The notes: generated by a model not told the origin, from the sequence alone. 64,000 bases of DNA from Actinoallomurus spadix (GCF_024055725.1 NZ_JAMXMX010000020.1:1-64000), one strand, 5' to 3'; positions 10,901-19,362 are shown, numbered from the stretch's first letter. Program-made: numbers and translations.

Positions 10901-11170
10901 GTTGACGAGGATGTCCAGTCGCCCGTATCTCGACTCGACCTTTTCGAACATCGACGTGACCTGCTCGGGCCGAGCCACCGAGCCACGGATGGCCTCGACG
11001 TCCAGACCCTCGTCGCGGAGCCGGGCAGCCCACTCCTTACCCGCGTGGTAGGAGTGGAAGCAGTTCAGCGCCACTTTGGCTCCGCGCCGGGCCAGGCGTT
11101 CGACGACGACCCGGCCGACGTCTCCCGCACCACCGGTGACCAGTGCGACTCTGCCCGACAGATCGGTCAC
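7970..11170 (-). CDS. FabL-like enoyl reductase - ketosynthase - CLF-like fusion (PKS/PUFA-synthase-like)
   Basis: A 1066-residue fusion when started at GTG 11170, which overlaps the upstream stop as GTGA. Residues 2-255 are an SDR closest in pattern to FabL enoyl-ACP reductases: LVTGGAGDVG, NNAAAGA, then YLAIGTSK giving the FabL-type Tyr-x6-Lys pair (153, 160). An Ala/Pro linker (about 265-335) leads to a ketosynthase with DTACSSSL (Cys 535), HATGTPTGD (His 669) and NKSLFGHTGW (His 705), so it is catalytically complete. From about 800 a second KS-like domain begins (DDIVIIGWSGRLPG). Its active-site Cys is replaced by Glu (VDLGEASL, about 977), as in chain-length or decarboxylating factors, but it stops after roughly 260 residues, short of a full domain. 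KS-CLF pairing resembles PfaC of PUFA synthases. Confidence 0.85.
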   Translation of the reverse strand: MTDLSGRVALVTGGAGDVGRVVVERLARRGAKVALNCFHSYHAGKEWAARLRDEGLDVEAIRGSVARPEQVTSMFEKVESRYGRLDILVNNAAAGAFASLSNVTEQDLDRALNTNLKGALWCTRAAHPLMVKAGGGAVVNVSSIGAPYVLDNYLAIGTSKAALEAATRYLAVELAPDRIRVNTASCSLIDTVSGRLFPGFDAMVANTIANTPLGRLATEEDLANVIVFLASPESGWVTGQTILADGGISLGNAAMSAPKSFAAISDDRGNDAQAQVHPHTLATEVDSEPAPGRTPAGAAAARMAPAVPPSGDAPVTSAAPTAPAAPAAPGAVVPDDSDPVAVVGMGLAVPGASSPEQLWTLLNQGAELFVEPPAERWTVDEYYDPDPQAPDKTYQRNSGYIYDFTPHPRLSAEMDVDDPAYDPTMVWLRHSLYQSLESVASRPGDRFSLSVGYTPDSSQNLDEALVVGAVRRALRGDLAEGVDPSDAARAEEALGRRFRRGAAGPQGFTPHRIVADAMRGILPDDSRTHVLDTACSSSLYAIDLGVRDIVSGKADIALCGGSHAVISATPVLFSKLKGLSTGGVVRSLDKGADGVLFADGAALIVLKRLSRALADGDTVYGTIAGIGLSADGKGKAIYAPSSAGQSLAVQRALAKAGARPEDVSCIIAHATGTPTGDVAEFAALRSCYAGSRPVPVTSNKSLFGHTGWTAGVVSVIHLLLAMRYEVIPAQYRFSSAPDAFELDTTNLVIPDRPVAWPADRAEAPRLGAVSGFGFGGTDAHVLLREYRPDVPSSGGYGRRRGDDIVIIGWSGRLPGMGDSEDLARWAAGGSEAPPRSFGDAYPAPPFQRFRVPPTTVRTLDRAQLMLVECMQDLAPEIHDACLRRGERAGVLVGHMGLTRHAHLYHMRAHMDAIEEVLTTSGGAGMAKFAYRLRSAVDDLLAAPTEDSFPGEMPNIIASRISNYFDLRGLNMTVDLGEASLIEAFEVAVGYLEFDDLDIALVGGVNGNSLPEWADPIGGMLSSEPEGRDVSEGAFLFVLTRRSVADRDGLPVLAVIERDKTQGGDGR

Positions 11171-12669
11171 GCCGACACCTCCGCGCGGCCGACTCGCGAC
11201 CACACGTAGTCGACGATCTTGCCGAGCGTCTCGCCTTCGGACAGGGCCTGACCCCTGTCGGCCTCCAGCCCGAATGTCTGCCGTACTTGACCGAGCAGTT
11301 GGGTTTGTTTGACGGAATCCACGCCGAGTTCGGCTTCGAGAAGCGCGTCCTCGGTCATGACCTCTTCCGGGTATTCGAGCGCCTCGGCGTAGAGCGTCTG
11401 GATCCGGGAGAGGATCGCCTCGCGGGAACCGACCGGCTCCGCGGGCCGGGACGAGGAGGACGGCTCCGATGGCGGAACCTGCGCCGGGGGCGCCGCCGGT
11501 GCCCGGGATGCCGCCGGTGCTGCCGTTGCGGCGGGAGCCGACGGGGCGGCGGGTGCCGGGGGCGCGTCCGGTACCAGGACCTGTGCCGAGGCGGCGCCGT
11601 TCGTCAGGGTTGGAGCGTGGCTCGACGGCTGAGGCGGGAGGACGGGCCGCGCCGGCTTCTCGGCCGGAGCACCCCGCCCTATCGCCGCCGTCGATCCGGG
11701 GAGGTAGGCGACGGTGTCCGCGAGAGCCCGCTCCTCGTACCGCCCATCGAGAGGCTGGAGGACCACACAGTCCGGATGGCTCGACTCTACGAGCCTGCCG
11801 AGGACCGCGCCGGCACCCAACTCGACGAAGACGCGGGCACCATGCTCATGGAGCCGGTCCACGGCCGTATCGAAGTACAGCGGAGTCACCAGGTGCAGAC
11901 CGAGCAGCGCGGCCAGGTCATCACCGTCGCGATACCAACGCTGCAGGATCGGCGAGTAGACAGGGATGTTCAACGGATAGCGGCTGTAAGCGCCGATGGC
12001 ACCGGCGAAGGCGGTTCGGGCCGCAGCCAGCAGGGGGTTGTGGAAAGGATGGGGGGAGCGCAGCGGGATGGCGGTGATCCCGATGGTGGAGGCGAGGGCG
12101 GCGACCGTCCGGATGCTCGCGTCCGGTCCGGAGAGCACCGTCTGCCCCGCACTGTTCCGAACGGCGACGAGGAGATCCGGGTCGGCGACCAGGGCGATGA
12201 ACTGCCGAGCCTTTTCCTCGTCGCATGACAGCGCGAGCATCTGCCCACCGCTGTGGTCGAACTGGCGCAGAGCGGAGATGCGGTGGCACAGGATTCTGGC
12301 CGAGTCCGTCAGAGTCCAGGCACCTGCGCAGGCCAGCGCGGTGACCTCCCCCATACTGTGACCGACCAGTGCGGACATGCGCGCGCCACGGTCCTTGAGG
12401 AGCCTGTACGCGGCTGCCGACAGCCCGAAGACGGCGAGTTGGAGAATGTCGGGGTCCTGCGCCAGCAGCTCGTCGGGGCCTGGCGCGTCCTCCGAGAATA
12501 CGGTCGTGGTGACGGTTTTGCCGAGGATCTCCTGCGCCGCGGTATCGACGGCGTCGAAGACCGTGCAGACCGCTTCCTCTCCCCTATACCAGGCGGCCCG
12601 CAAATGGTGCGGACGGTAGGAGCCCTGGCCGGGGAAGAGACCGATTATAGATTCCATCCCAGTGAACAT
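11167..12669 (-). CDS. Acyltransferase - acyl carrier protein (first gene of PKS operon)
   Basis: A 500-residue protein. Residues 5-330 are a malonyl-type acyltransferase: FPGQGS near the N-terminus, GHSMGE with the nucleophilic Ser (105), and HPFH with the catalytic His further on. A long Ala/Pro linker (about 335-420) leads to one ACP whose LGVDSVKQ motif carries the phosphopantetheine Ser (452); this motif resembles the carrier domains of PUFA synthases. I chose the ATG at 12669, preceded by GAAAG; a TTG at 12690 and an ATG at 12657 are alternatives. Only one ACP is visible in the operon, and no phosphopantetheinyl transferase or thioesterase is linked, so activation and release must depend on distant genes. 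Confidence 0.88.
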   Translation of the reverse strand: MFTGMESIIGLFPGQGSYRPHHLRAAWYRGEEAVCTVFDAVDTAAQEILGKTVTTTVFSEDAPGPDELLAQDPDILQLAVFGLSAAAYRLLKDRGARMSALVGHSMGEVTALACAGAWTLTDSARILCHRISALRQFDHSGGQMLALSCDEEKARQFIALVADPDLLVAVRNSAGQTVLSGPDASIRTVAALASTIGITAIPLRSPHPFHNPLLAAARTAFAGAIGAYSRYPLNIPVYSPILQRWYRDGDDLAALLGLHLVTPLYFDTAVDRLHEHGARVFVELGAGAVLGRLVESSHPDCVVLQPLDGRYEERALADTVAYLPGSTAAIGRGAPAEKPARPVLPPQPSSHAPTLTNGAASAQVLVPDAPPAPAAPSAPAATAAPAASRAPAAPPAQVPPSEPSSSSRPAEPVGSREAILSRIQTLYAEALEYPEEVMTEDALLEAELGVDSVKQTQLLGQVRQTFGLEADRGQALSEGETLGKIVDYVWSRVGRAEVSA

Positions 12670-12819
12670 TCGACGAACTTTCTTTCGCAACGATTACAAA
12701 CCGATGAATTCAGCCATCCAGGCCGCGTCGACCTGACAGGAGATCCGTACCATCGGCGCAGGTAGGAGTAGGCCGGGCGGGCGTCCATCGGCGCAGCGAC
12801 CTGTGTTTTGAGTCGGGGT

Positions 12820-13172
12820 TTACGTGCACCGTTCAGAGCAAGGAGCGTCCTCGGCCAGGTTCAACACTGCTGGCTCCGCACCCGCTACGCGTAATCGCCC
12901 AGGTAGTACGGCGTCGGGCTTGAAATCTGCGCCCGGCTCGAGCAGGGCGAAAGAGGGCGTGCCGGTGGTGTCGTGCTCGGCCCTGTGCATGTTCGGCTCA
13001 TCCAGGCCGGAGCCGACCAGGGCATCGTCCCAGCCGAGCAGCTCCGTCAGCATGTAGTCGATCCACGCCCGGCCGCCGGTGCCGTGCGCCGGCCGGGCCC
13101 TATGCAGCACCGGGATGGAGAAGATTGGGTCCGAGATTTGGATGAGGCTGAGCCACGTGTTGTGGTCAAAGC
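12820..13172 (-). pseudogene. N-terminal remnant of an Eco57I/DrmMI-like DNA methyltransferase
   Basis: The open frame reads SFDHNTWLSLIQISDPIF followed by AWIDYMLTELLGWDDALV and TPSFALLEPGADFKPD. This is the start pattern of large type IIL/Eco57I-like methylase proteins, including the adenine methylase DrmMI of class 1 DISARM. About 80 residues remain: an internal deletion removes sequence after the first helix, and the frame ends with no catalytic NPPY motif. It lies directly downstream of the helicase remnant on the same strand, in the drmD-drmMI order of class 1 DISARM. The family assignment is from pattern memory. Confidence 0.5.
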
Positions 13173-13201
13173 TGTCGGGGGTACGGGGAAGCGGGCCACT
13201 C

Positions 13202-13760
13202 TCAAACTGCCTCTCGCTGCGTTACGACGAAGATCACTGCGACGTGGAAGGAGCGGTTGCGGATCGGCGTGCCGGGCGACCGGCTGCTCCAGCTCCCGAT
13301 CTCGCTCGCCTTCGAGCCGCCGCAGGCGTTCTTCCCCGGACCGGCGGTCCCGGTGGTACGGGGCGATCTCGTCCTTGCTCTGCACTTCGACAGTGGAGAA
13401 CAGCGCATCCTGTTCGTCGCTCTTGTCGAGCTGCGCGGACAGCAGCCGGGCGGACATGCCGACCAGCGGACGGCAGCGCTACCACGTCGTCGCGGCCCTT
13501 CGCGATCCGCTGATCGAACGTGACCGGCCGCTGCTTCGGCTCCTGACCGGGGGCGGGGAGTTTCTCCCAGCAGCCGGCGGACGCGCGTTCCCAGGAGCCG
13601 GTCAGCGTCGGCACGTCGTACAGGCCCCGCGCCGGCCCGTTCGGAAAAATCGAACCCATCCTTGGTGATGTCGGGCAGGGAGCCGCTCGGCAGTCTCCGG
13701 CGTGCCGGCTTGACCTCCCAGATGACCGAGAGAGTCTCGTAACGGCCGTCCTCGACACTT
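13202..13760 (-). pseudogene. C-terminal remnant of a DrmD-like SNF2-type helicase
   Basis: The sequence makes sense only when frames are switched: GLYDVPTLTGSW, then RPVTFDQRIAKGRDDVV, then MSARLLSAQLDKSDEQDALF, and a final RNRSFHVAVIFVVTQ. This matches the order at the C-terminus of large SNF2-like helicases (an FDxxxAKGRDDVV segment, a charged coiled coil, a terminal hydrophobic strand). At least two frameshifts are present, and the ATPase motor domains are absent upstream. With the neighbouring methylase stub it looks like a dead class 1 DISARM phage-defence locus. Confidence 0.5.
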
Positions 13761-14005
13761 CTCTCCTTCGAGCATGGCGCTGCGGATCGGGACGTTCGCA
13801 GCGCGGAGATCACCCGGGCGGAAACCTCCCGACCAGAATCGGTCACAGAAGTCATTCCGCCCATCGGCACCGTAGATCACCACAAGAGTCAGTGTCTACG
13901 GTCAATTCAGCAGTGCCGCGGACCGTCAAGCCTGCGCATCGAGTGCAAGAGTGCTGCCGTGGCGCTATATTCGAAGCGGCGTTAGTTCCTTGGAGCTGAT
14001 GCGTC

Positions 14006-14188
14006 ATGCCCTCTGCCTGCATGCGGCACGATGAGTTCTCCCGCGCCCTCCGTCTGCCGACCGAAGCCGAGTACTACATCGGCGTCGGACCCCACCCGCA
14101 GGGCTGCCCGGGCCGCGTCGACCTTGACGACCCGCTCGTTGAGGAGATCACCGAACGGCTGTTCGACCGCGCCGAGGCGGTCGCGTGA
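14006..14188 (+). CDS. Hypothetical small protein (60 aa)
   Basis: A 60-residue open frame beginning MPSACMRHDEFSRALR, preceded by TTGGAG, with an acidic C-terminal helix (VDLDDPLVEEITERLF). No family is recognised. It sits in a decayed region and ends immediately before the permease remnant, so it may be part of an older gene and not an independent one. Confidence 0.25.
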   Translation: MPSACMRHDEFSRALRLPTEAEYYIGVGPHPQGCPGRVDLDDPLVEEITERLFDRAEAVA

Positions 14189-14750
14189 GCCGACCGCGCG
14201 ATCAGCCGCTGGGCCGGCTTCACGATCGGCTGGCTGTACTGGTGGTTCTGGGCCGTCGTCCTGGCCGTCGAGGCGACGGCCGGCGCCAAGATCGTGAACG
14301 GCTGGATCCCCGCCCTGCCACAGTGGCTGCTGGCCCTCATCCTGATGACCCTGCTCACCGCGACGAACCTGTTCTCGGTGGGCAGCTACGGCGAGTTCGA
14401 GTTCTGGTTCAGCTGCATCAAGGTCGTCGCGATCGCGGTGTTCATCGTGCTCGGCCTGCTCGCGATCTTCGTGGTGCTGCCCGGCACGCACGCCGTCGGC
14501 ATGAGCAACCTGACCGGGCACGGCGGCTTCTTCCCGCACGGGTACGGCGCGGTCATCACCGGCCTGCTCACCGTGGTGTTCGCGTTCATGGGCAGTGAGA
14601 TCGTCACCATCGCGGCGGGCGAGTCGCAGGACCCGGGCCGGGCCGTGACCCGCGCCGTCAACAGCGTGATCTGGCGGATCCTGGTCTTCTACCTGGGCTC
14701 CATCGCCGTCGTCATCGCGCTGCTGCCCTGGAACGCCGGGGCGAGGGCAA
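14189..14750 (+). pseudogene. Amino acid permease fragment (GabP/APC type)
   Basis: From just after a stop codon the frame reads WAGFTIGWLYWWFWAVV, then LNGW-type loop and further membrane helices through FGSEIVTIAAGES-like sequence (here FMGSEIVTIAAGESQDPG), ending near IALLPWNAG. This is the middle of an amino acid-polyamine-organocation permease, roughly helices 3-7. The N-terminal helices and the C-terminal half are missing, and the reading frame breaks into unrelated sequence at about 14,745. Confidence 0.7.
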
Positions 14751-14756
14751 GGTCGG

Positions 14757-14870
14757 TGTGCCAGCGCAGCAGCGTGCCAGGCGTGGACCAGCAGGCCGAC
14801 CCGGCGTGATTTCGGGAGTAGCCGGGCCAGCGCGGAGATCACGCCCGCTGGCCCACGACGGCTTTGGCCA
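14757..14870 (-). pseudogene. IS transposase/integrase scrap
   Basis: A short stretch reads VISALARLLPKSRRVGLLV and, with a frame change, a CRWHTDL-like segment. This resembles the ALxRLLPxxxRxxxLVTPGTLLRWHR region of integrase-type transposases. Frameshifts lie on both sides. It abuts the truncated permease and may mark the element that broke that gene. Confidence 0.35.
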
Positions 14871-14954
14871 GGCGACCTGACGGCGTAACACCGCCAGCTG
14901 GTGGCGAAGTACGAGTATCTCGATAACGAGGGTCGCAGGGCGGGCTCTTGGCCG

Positions 14955-16922
14955 TCAGGCCGGCGTGCGGGGGCCCAGGGCCTGGTCGGTCGCGCCGGGG
15001 GTGGCGGGGACGAATACCGGGGCGTCCTGCTGGTAGAAGATGTCGATGTCCGCTTCCTCTCCGCTGACGATCAGCGTGTCCCATGGGCCGCTCTCCTGGA
15101 GCGTCCGAAGGGTCGCGGGGGCCAGCGCGGAGAGGTGGTCCCGCAGCTCCTTGTCGTCGGGCAGGCCCGGAAGGCGTGCCGCGAGGCGGTCGCGGATGGC
15201 GTGCATGCGGTCCAGGAGGATCTCCAGGTCCGCCTCCGCTGATCTGGGAGACACAGAGCCCCCGCCAGCCCGCGCGGCCGATCCGGCGACTCCGGCCTTG
15301 GCCGGGCCTGCCGTATCGTCCATGCTGCGGTCGATGATGTCCTTGATCGCTCGGGTCACGCCTCGCTCGTCCGTCGTGACCATCGCGTTCCACGCGCGGC
15401 TCTTGTGACGGTACTGGAGCATCGACATCGCCGCCTCGTGGCGGATGAAGTCCGCGTCGCGCAGCGGGCGGCCCTGCCAGACGCGGCTGAGGGAGAGCGC
15501 CAAGGAGACGGCGGAGGCGAGGCCGCTGTTCAGGCCGCGGCCGGGCCAGAAGTGGATGGCGTTGGCCGCGTCACCCAGCAGGAAGCCGTATGTCCCGGGG
15601 CGGTCGGCGGCCGGGCGGGTGAGCTGCGCGGTGAACCGCGGGCGCTGCACCATGTCCAGCCGGAACGACGTGATCGCGCTGAGGTCATCCTCGGCCACCG
15701 CGAACAGCCGCAGCCCCTCCTGGATCCGCTTCCACAGCGGCGAGCTGCGCATCAGGGCGGGCAGGAACAGCGTGCCGTGGGTCGGGCAGACGAACTCGTT
15801 GTCCTCGTGGCGGCTCATCACGCACGGCCGGGCCGCGATGCACTCTTCGAAGACCTGCCGCACCGGGTCGATGCCTATGACGTTACGCGCCTCCTCGCGG
15901 GTCAGTCGCATGTTCAGGAAGCCCTCGCCGCGCAGCGAATTGAGCAGGAACCGGTTCTGCGCCACCGTCAGCAGGACGCTCATCGGGTCCGAGAGCCGGG
16001 ACTTGACCCGCAGCCCCAGAACCACGTCCTGGAGGTGTTCGCCGTGGAGGGAGTAGATGGAGGCGTCGGCCACGCCGAAGCGGTCCGTGAAGTGGTCACG
16101 AGTGCGCGACCGGCCACCCTCGCAGATCACCAGCACGTGGTCGCGGGCGATGAGATGTTCGTGCTCTACCGGGTCGAACCGCTTGGCCACCAGCCGGATC
16201 GCGGGCTTACGCTTGGCCAGTTCCAGCAGCTGATCCTCGATGTAGGCGATCCGGATGTTGCGGGGCGGCCGCCCGTCCACGGAGTCGGGGCCCACCGGCC
16301 ACATCTCGGAGAACTGGCCGTCCCCGAACAAAGCCGACCGCATCTCCTCCGTCAGCGCCATGTACTGCCGGCTCTGGACGGTGACGACCTGCTGGCGGCG
16401 GACGTTGCCGTGGGTCTCGTCCTTCCAGGCTACGGTGCTGCCGCTACGAACCCATCTGCCGTCGTAGACGGTGATGGAGGTCCGTCCCGGCAGCGCCTCC
16501 TCCAGCAACAACGCGAAGGCGAGGCCGACCGGACCGCCGCCCGTCACCGTCACCCGTAGCACGCCGGGGTCCACGGCCGCGTCGGCACGAGGCAGGGCGA
16601 GCTGGGAGAGGTCCATGACCGTCTGCATGGCCTCCTGCGTCTCGAATAGGAACGTCTCGTCGCCGATGCGTATGGTGTCGCCGGGCGTCAGCTCGTGCCG
16701 GGTGACGCGCTTGTCGTTGACGTACGTGCCGTTCCTGCTGTCGCGGTCGTGGAGCACGTATGCGCCGTTCTCCGCGACGATCTCGGCGTGCAGCCGGGAG
16801 GCGCTGACGCTGACGACGATGATGTCGTTATCACTCTTGCGTCCGAACGTCAGCGGAGCGTCGCCGAGGACCACGCTCTGACCGGCGAAGGGACCGGTGC
16901 GTCCCACGATGACCGACAACAC
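14955..16922 (-). CDS. FHA domain - FAD-dependent monooxygenase-like fusion
   Basis: A 655-residue protein. Residues 1-100 are a forkhead-associated domain with the phosphothreonine-binding signatures FGRKSDND, SASRLHAEI and DSRNGTYVND. From about 120 there is a group A flavin monooxygenase-like fold: VTGGGPVGLAFALLLEEAL is the Rossmann GxGxxG, and LLGDAANAIHFWPGRGLNSG is the second FAD motif. The C-terminal 100 residues are helical and variable. It lies 60 bases downstream of a Ser/Thr kinase on the same strand, so the FHA domain probably docks on a threonine phosphorylated by that kinase. This fusion is not a common arrangement. Substrate unknown. Confidence 0.85.
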   Translation of the reverse strand: MLSVIVGRTGPFAGQSVVLGDAPLTFGRKSDNDIIVVSVSASRLHAEIVAENGAYVLHDRDSRNGTYVNDKRVTRHELTPGDTIRIGDETFLFETQEAMQTVMDLSQLALPRADAAVDPGVLRVTVTGGGPVGLAFALLLEEALPGRTSITVYDGRWVRSGSTVAWKDETHGNVRRQQVVTVQSRQYMALTEEMRSALFGDGQFSEMWPVGPDSVDGRPPRNIRIAYIEDQLLELAKRKPAIRLVAKRFDPVEHEHLIARDHVLVICEGGRSRTRDHFTDRFGVADASIYSLHGEHLQDVVLGLRVKSRLSDPMSVLLTVAQNRFLLNSLRGEGFLNMRLTREEARNVIGIDPVRQVFEECIAARPCVMSRHEDNEFVCPTHGTLFLPALMRSSPLWKRIQEGLRLFAVAEDDLSAITSFRLDMVQRPRFTAQLTRPAADRPGTYGFLLGDAANAIHFWPGRGLNSGLASAVSLALSLSRVWQGRPLRDADFIRHEAAMSMLQYRHKSRAWNAMVTTDERGVTRAIKDIIDRSMDDTAGPAKAGVAGSAARAGGGSVSPRSAEADLEILLDRMHAIRDRLAARLPGLPDDKELRDHLSALAPATLRTLQESGPWDTLIVSGEEADIDIFYQQDAPVFVPATPGATDQALGPRTPA

Positions 16923-16981
16923 GGAAACTCCTTAGGGGATGCCAGCGTGGTTGGATTATGTACGATGCGCCGCGAGGTCAC

Positions 16982-18715
16982 TCACCCACTGCTCGGACGG
17001 CACGTCACCGAGAAGGGCACCGAGTTGGACTTCGCGTCGAAGGGCGACCGGATCTCCACCGCCATGGCGCTTCGCAGCGTCCCCGCCTGCGCGTACGTCG
17101 ACAGCCGCACCGTCTCCTGCTTGGTGGTCGACTCGCCCTCCCGGAACGACAGCGTCCGCCACTGCCGGTCGACCACCGACCCGTTCTCCGAGACCCACCG
17201 GTAGGAGAACTGGACGGGCGGCCGGGCCGTCCTGAACGTCGCGGTGAACCAGGGCGCCTGGCCGTCGCCCGGAGGGCAGCTCCCGTCGTAGGTGGTCGCG
17301 CCGCCCGCCACCGTCACCGACACGGGCTGCGACGCGCTCGCGCCGTTTCCCGTCTCGCCGTCACCTCCCCTGCCTACGAGCGCGTAAGCCAGACCCCCGC
17401 CGAGCAGGATCAGCAGGGCCGCTCCCGCTCCGATCAGGTACGCGGTACTGCGGTTGCGCCGCGCGGGGGCGGGCGCGGCGCCAGTGTTGGGGCCGGCGCC
17501 GGGAGCCTCGATCACGGATCCGAAGCTAACCGCTCCGCTGGGGGGGCCGAACGACGACACCGGCGCCGGTGGGGCCGCTGCGGCGACCTCCGGCACCGAC
17601 GCGGTCTCCGTTCCGCTGGTCACGGGCGCCTCCGGCGTGGGCTTCCCCGCCGTCGGGGTGACGGTCGTCGTGCCGGCCGTGACTCCCGTGGCCGTCGTTT
17701 CCCCATCGGCCGCCGTCGGTGCGGTCTGTCCCGGTGCGGATCCGGCGGTGGGCAACTCCTCCGCCGCCATCACCTCGGCCGTCATCGCGCCCGTGGCCGA
17801 GGTCGTGACCCCGGCTGTGGTCGCGGCGACAGCGGTGTCGTTGGCGGTGTCCGCCTCCGAAGGGGCCACCGACTCCCGGAGGGCCAGGCGCAGTTCTCGC
17901 TCGGCCTGCTCGGGCGTCATCCGCTCCTCGGGATCCTTGCGCATCAGGCCCTCGATGACCGCCGTGAGCGGGCCCGCCCGGTGCGGCGGAGGCAGTTCGT
18001 CCTCCACGACGGCGCGCAGCGTCGCAAGAGCCGTCGTCCGACGGAACGGCGAACGGCCCTGTACGGCCGTGTAGAGAAGCGCGCCCAGGGACCACAGGTC
18101 GCACGCGGTGCCAGGCGTCTGGCCCAACGCCTGCTCCGGTGCCAGGTACTCCGGCGAGCCGAGGATCTCGCCGGTCAACGTCAACGCCGTGTCCCCCTCC
18201 ACCGCGGCTATGCCGAAGTCGGTCAGCACGACCCGGCCGTCGTCGGCGAGAAGAACGTTGGCGGGCTTCACGTCACGATGCAACACTCCCGCACCGTGCG
18301 CCGCGCGCAGTGCTGCCAGCACCTCGACACCGATGTGCGCGGCCTCCTTCGGCGGCAAGGCTCCCCCGGCGCCGATCACGTCGGCCAGCGACCGGCCGCG
18401 AACGAGTTCCATCACGATCCACGGCCGACCGTCGAAGGTGGCCACGTCATAGATGGTCACCACCCCACGGGCGTTAACCCGCGCCGCCGCCCACGCCTCC
18501 CGCTCCATCCGGGCGTACATCCGCGCGCTGCGGTCCGCCGGCAGTTCGGCGGAGGCACGCACCTCCTTGACGGCCACCTCGCGGTGCAGCACCTCGTCGC
18601 GGGCGCGCCACACTGTGCCCATACCGCCCTCGCCGAGCACGGACAACAACCGGTACCGCCCGGCGACCAGCCGTTCGCCACCGCCGTCCGGCGAGGCCGC
18701 GTCCTGATTGTGCAT
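16982..18715 (-). CDS. Membrane Ser/Thr protein kinase (PknB-like)
   Basis: A 577-residue eukaryotic-type kinase. Residues 18-275 are the kinase domain: LGEGGMGTVW glycine loop, VAVKEV lysine, HRDVKPANV catalytic loop, DFGIA metal motif and SPEYLAPEQ activation segment. An Ala/Thr/Pro-rich juxtamembrane stretch of about 150 residues leads to one transmembrane helix (LIGAGAALLILLGGGLAYAL). A roughly 120-residue extracellular domain with two Cys follows; it lacks PASTA repeats. The ATG at 18715 has AGGGAG 7 bases upstream. It is cotranscribed with the FHA-monooxygenase gene, its most likely substrate. Confidence 0.92.
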   Translation of the reverse strand: MHNQDAASPDGGGERLVAGRYRLLSVLGEGGMGTVWRARDEVLHREVAVKEVRASAELPADRSARMYARMEREAWAAARVNARGVVTIYDVATFDGRPWIVMELVRGRSLADVIGAGGALPPKEAAHIGVEVLAALRAAHGAGVLHRDVKPANVLLADDGRVVLTDFGIAAVEGDTALTLTGEILGSPEYLAPEQALGQTPGTACDLWSLGALLYTAVQGRSPFRRTTALATLRAVVEDELPPPHRAGPLTAVIEGLMRKDPEERMTPEQAERELRLALRESVAPSEADTANDTAVAATTAGVTTSATGAMTAEVMAAEELPTAGSAPGQTAPTAADGETTATGVTAGTTTVTPTAGKPTPEAPVTSGTETASVPEVAAAAPPAPVSSFGPPSGAVSFGSVIEAPGAGPNTGAAPAPARRNRSTAYLIGAGAALLILLGGGLAYALVGRGGDGETGNGASASQPVSVTVAGGATTYDGSCPPGDGQAPWFTATFRTARPPVQFSYRWVSENGSVVDRQWRTLSFREGESTTKQETVRLSTYAQAGTLRSAMAVEIRSPFDAKSNSVPFSVTCRPSSG

Positions 18716-18960
18716 GGGGTCAACTCCCTATCTCTGCTAACTGCTGGGAACAGCGACCGCTCAAGTGGACCACCCGGTACGGTCTCTGCGCACGGTGATC
18801 ATTCTGAGCGCCAGAGGCCGGCTGCCAGGCCAAAAGAGCCGGGCAGTTATGTGGGTCGGCTCTGGTCCACTTCTTGTGGTCCGGTGACGCTCGGTCACGC
18901 CAGTAGGATCCGTTTACCCGTTGACCGAATCAAAAGCGCTGTTTCTGCAGATCAAGCGGC

Positions 18961-19362
18961 ATGTTCTGGTTCGCTCCTCTAGGGTTGATGCCCGTGGACT
19001 TCGATGAGGAGTACAGTGGGGCGTCCTTGCTCGTTCCTGCGGCCGGGTCTTTAGTCGTGACCGGCGATCGGTGGGAGCCGTACCGGCTTTTCGATGGTAG
19101 CGGGGCGGTGGTCGAGGCGGTGACGTCGTTCTTCCGTGACTTGCAGGCGGCCGGGCGCAGCCCAGCCACGGTGCGTTCCTATGGGCTGGACCTGTTGCGC
19201 TGGTTCCGGTTCCTGCGGTCGCTGCGCCACACCGGCGCCTTCCATTTCGATCGCCAGGGCGTCGTTGTAGTGGTCCCCGAATCCAGCAACGGGGACGACG
19301 AAGAGTTCGGCCATGCCCGAGACGATCCGCCGACGCTCGTCCCATGTCTCGCAACAGTCTGA
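18961..19362 (+). pseudogene. Tyrosine recombinase (XerD-like integrase) N-terminal fragment
   Basis: The frame contains the SAM-like core-binding start of a site-specific integrase: AVTSFFRDLQAAGRSPATVR, SYGLDLLRWFRFL. After about 100 residues the homology ends. The catalytic R-H-R-Y domain is absent, so this is a truncated, inactive integrase. The likely original start is the ATG that gives MPVDFDEEYSG. It is about 650 bases from the first tRNA-derived repeat, which fits an integrated element that has decayed. Confidence 0.6.

Noticed and set aside
2716-12669. Enediyne PKS
   Set aside because: One dehydratase motif resembles enediyne synthases, but those are single KS-AT-ACP-KR-DH-PPTase chains with a dedicated thioesterase. 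Here the domains are split, an enoyl reductase is present and no enediyne accessory genes are linked.
13982-14842. Minus-strand 286-residue frame over the permease fragment
   Set aside because: It is the antisense of clear membrane-protein sequence and is His/Asp/Arg-rich without motifs; only the short transposase scrap at its left of the gene order (14757-14870) has support.
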